16,824 nt of DNA from CAZWCX01 sp964632945 (GTDB lineage Bacteria; Planctomycetota; MHYJ01; WSZJ01; CAZWCX01), in contig CAZWCX010000143.1 in assembly GCA_964632945.1 (NCBI GenBank), forward strand, positions 1-16,824. Direction: 5' to 3'. Under the pieces are notes generated by a model. That model made no database searches and had not been told where the DNA came from. It saw only the letters and a list, made by a program, of their open reading frames with translations. Both the position numbers and the translations under genes were made by a program. Of this stretch, positions 14,651-16,824 are shown one piece after another; within the stretch, counting starts at the first letter, position 1, and every line of letters begins with the position of its first letter.

Positions 14651-16218
14651 CGTCCCTGGTCCTTTCGCGTGGCGTCGAATCTCTCGCGCACGGCGCGATA
14701 CTCGGGGCGCGACCGAAGCGGGGCGAGCTCCGCCGGCGCTTCCAGAAGGTCCAGGCTGTTCAGCCCAAGATCGATGGCTTGGATGCAGCGGAATTGCGCC
14801 ACTTCCCACTCCGCCGACGCCGCCGCGACGAGCCCGAGGCCCAGACAGGGACGCCATTGCGCGGGATCGATGAGCCTGGCTCGTTCGAAGGCACGTTTGG
14901 CGTCCGCCGGATCCGAGCGCTGGAGCGCCGATTCTCCCAGGGCCGCGAAGATCGCGGCGGGGATCACGATGGCGCTGATGCGGCGATGTCGACGGAATTG
15001 CCGCCAGGCCTGAATGGGGAGCGGGACCCTTCGGGCCGCGATCTTGCGGGAATCGAGGAGTCGTTCCAGATCCTCGGCGAGCTCGGCGCACGAAGCGTAC
15101 CGATGAGATGCCTCCTTGGCCGTTGCCTTCAGAATAACGGTTTCCAAATCCACCGCCAGGTCGGGCCGGTGTCGCCGGGGAGGGCGCGGATCGCGGAAGA
15201 GCACTTGATGCAGGATGTGCCCGTCCGCCTCGTCGAAGATCGGCTTGCCCGTGGCCATCTCATAGAGCGTCGCTCCGAGGGAGTATACGTCCGTCCGGTG
15301 GTCCACCTCCTCGCGCACCCCGTTGGCCTGCTCCGGGGACATGTATCGGGGGGTCCCGAGGACCTGGTTCGATTGGGTGATGGTCGCGGCAGCGGTGTCG
15401 CGAGCGAGCCCGAGGTCGGTGAGGACGAGGCGATCCTTGCCGTCGACGAGCAGATTCGCCGGCTTGATGTCGCGATGCAGGATCCCCGCATCGTGGGCGG
15501 CCTGGAGTCCGCGTGCGGCCTGGAGCGCGAACCGGATGCTTCGTTCGGGGGTGAGCCCGGGCGAACCGATCCACTGGGCGAGAGACTTCCCGGCCACGAA
15601 TTCCATCGCAAAGTAAGGCAGGCCCTCTTCCTCCCCGCAGTCGTACACCTGCACCACGTTCGGATGGCTCAGTTTCGCTGCGGCCAACGCCTCGCGCTTG
15701 AGGCGTTCGAATCCCTTCCGCTCCATTTCGGGCGACGCGAGGACCTTCAAGGCGACGCGGCGGTTCAGGCGAAGCTGGATTGCCTCGTATACGATGCCCA
15801 TTCCGCCCCGACCTAGCTCGCGGAGGATCGTGTATCCGCCGACCGTGGACCGAGCTCCGTTGCCTTTGCCGGCCGGGTCGCGAGCTGCCTCCACGGTAGT
15901 CGTGACGTCCACGCGCACGGGAAGCGGATCTCCCGGGCGCGAAAGCGATCCCACGGCCTCACGCGCGGCAGCGGCGGCGGGGGCCGGCTCGAGGTTCGCT
16001 TGCCGATGCGCCTCCTTGCGCATGAGGACCCGGACTCCGGCGATTTGGTGCGGGCTCAGGAGGTCCAGCCGCTCGGCCATTGCGGGGAAGTCGACGGAGC
16101 GGTCGCCCGACGCGCGCGCCTCGGCGAGCGCGGTCCAGCAGCGGTCCTCCTCGTCCACGGAGAGTAGACCGTAGTCCACGACAAACCGGGCGAAGAGCAT
16201 CTCTTGTGGGGTCGGCAT
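14647..16218 (-). CDS. Membrane Ser/Thr protein kinase, short form
   Basis: A 523-residue paralogue of the 1238-residue kinase in this window. Residues 1-70 repeat its N-terminal domain (MLFARFVVDYGLLS, LSPHQIAGVRVL). The kinase domain shows GRGGMGIVY (135-143), the VALK lysine (157), HRDIKPAN with Asp249, and SPEQANG. The DFG motif is DLG (267-269); the metal-binding Asp is kept, so activity is likely. A probable membrane segment lies near 413-428, followed by only about 95 residues with one or two TPR-like units (DAKRAFERARLIDP). The sensor part therefore looks internally deleted compared with the paralogue. The ATG at 16218 aligns with the paralogue's start. No good ribosome site is visible, but a TATATT -10 lies just upstream. 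It overlaps the methyltransferase gene by 4 nt, implying translational coupling. Confidence 0.93.
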   Translation of the reverse strand: MPTPQEMLFARFVVDYGLLSVDEEDRCWTALAEARASGDRSVDFPAMAERLDLLSPHQIAGVRVLMRKEAHRQANLEPAPAAAAAREAVGSLSRPGDPLPVRVDVTTTVEAARDPAGKGNGARSTVGGYTILRELGRGGMGIVYEAIQLRLNRRVALKVLASPEMERKGFERLKREALAAAKLSHPNVVQVYDCGEEEGLPYFAMEFVAGKSLAQWIGSPGLTPERSIRFALQAARGLQAAHDAGILHRDIKPANLLVDGKDRLVLTDLGLARDTAAATITQSNQVLGTPRYMSPEQANGVREEVDHRTDVYSLGATLYEMATGKPIFDEADGHILHQVLFRDPRPPRRHRPDLAVDLETVILKATAKEASHRYASCAELAEDLERLLDSRKIAARRVPLPIQAWRQFRRHRRISAIVIPAAIFAALGESALQRSDPADAKRAFERARLIDPAQWRPCLGLGLVAAASAEWEVAQFRCIQAIDLGLNSLDLLEAPAELAPLRSRPEYRAVRERFDATRKDQGR

Positions 16219-16254
16219 GGTGGGGAACGAGTCGAGTGGATTCGCAAGTCGGGG

Positions 16255-16260
16255 AATATA
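16255..16260 (-). promoter_or_regulatory. -10 element (TATATT) upstream of the short kinase gene
   Basis: TATATT on the minus strand matches the sigma70 -10 at 5 of 6 positions and lies about 37 bp before the kinase ATG. No good -35 is found 16-18 nt upstream, so it may depend on an activator or another sigma factor. Confidence 0.35.
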
Positions 16261-16415
16261 CCGTGCCGAGTCCGGGGAACACCGATTCGCCGATCAGCAT
16301 GGCATGCGGTGAGACACGAAGTTAAGGTATGGCTCTCGGGCGCAGGAGCGGTCTTTGGGATTCGGTCGTCGCTTTGGTTTCCGTAGCTGCTTTGCGCATG
16401 TTTCATGGGAGGAGC

Positions 16416-16824
16416 GCGCCGGATCCCCTCGAAGACGTCGCACCGGTAGACCAGGTTTTCCCCGCACAGCGCCGGCAGGTCGCCGCCGTCGGTCCGCTCC
16501 GGGGTGGCCGTCAGGCCGAGCAGGAACTTCGGGGTGAAGTGGTCGATGACGCTGCGGTACGTCCGCGCGTGGGCGTGGTGGAACTCACGTAGTCGAAGGC
16601 GTCGCGCGGGAACGCGCGCAGGTTGGCCGCCCGGCCGAGGGTCTGAATCGAGGCGAAGAGGACTTCCGCGTCGGCGGACTTCTCGCGGCCGGAGTAGTGC
16701 CCCAGGTGCGCGTGGGGCCGCAGGCGGCGGAAGGTCGCCATCGCCTGCGCGAGGATCTCCTCCCGGTGGGCGACGAAGAGGATGCGGGCGAACCGGTCCG
16801 GCCCGTCGCCGGCGCTGTCGAACG
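16416..16824 (-). pseudogene. Remnant of a second DEAH/DUF3427-type helicase (copy 2), cut by the window edge
   Basis: From the right edge the minus strand reads RFARILFVAHREEILAQAM, which is SF2 motif Ia. GHYSGREKSADAEVLFASIQ, TLGR and DAFDYV follow. A 10-nt deletion near 16583-16588 removes the Walker B acidic residue and shifts the frame, after which EFHHAHARTYRSVIDHFTPK, LLGLTATPERTDGGD, CGENLVYRCDVFEGIRR follow. Homology ends abruptly at about 16416, at the upstream region of the short kinase. The N-terminal part, including Walker A, would lie beyond the window. It shares about 90 residues with copy 1 but clearly differs in sequence, so the two are not halves of one gene. The loss of DE in DEAH, the frameshift and the abrupt 3' end show that it is not functional. 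Confidence 0.82.

Overview
The window is high-GC DNA from a Gram-negative bacterium. An LpxD-family acyltransferase implies lipid A-type chemistry, and large receptor-like Ser/Thr kinases with TPR sensor regions are typical of Planctomycetota, Myxococcota and related or candidate phyla. I cannot place it more precisely. All eight intact genes and the frameshifted methyltransferase gene lie on the minus strand; only two decayed gene ends lie on the plus strand. GTG and TTG starts are common.

Layout, left to right. (1) 1-812: the C-terminal end of a decayed AAA-type ATPase, a strong hairpin, and about 425 bp without a gene. (2) 7537 down to 813: a probable operon read leftwards, made of a 1238-residue membrane Ser/Thr kinase with TPRs, a NodU/CmcH-type carbamoyltransferase starting 4 nt after it, and an LpxD-like N-acyltransferase. 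(3) 7698-7943: the C-terminal end of an HNH_2-type nuclease. (4) 10344 down to 8121: a single-pass membrane protein and a secreted, extremely glycine-rich protein with a Cys-hydrophobic-Arg C-terminal tail. (5) 10345-11156: a gene-poor stretch with inverted repeats. (6) 12875 down to 11157: a promoter, a possible 19-residue leader peptide, a HIT-family protein and an HNH endonuclease overlapping by GTGA. (7) 13030-13320: a remnant of a DEAH/DUF3427-type helicase bounded by palindromes. (8) 16218 down to 13533: a second, shorter Ser/Thr kinase overlapping by GTGA a Zn-ribbon SAM methyltransferase with an apparent frameshift. (9) 16416-16824: a second, diverged helicase remnant running off the window.

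Two themes stand out. First, two paralogous kinases share an undescribed N-terminal domain of about 70 residues, and each is translationally coupled to a modifying enzyme. Second, the HIT-HNH pair sits among four decayed defence- or mobile-type genes, which looks like the eroded remains of a helicase-HIT-HNH defence-like module. Both are inferences from sequence and layout.
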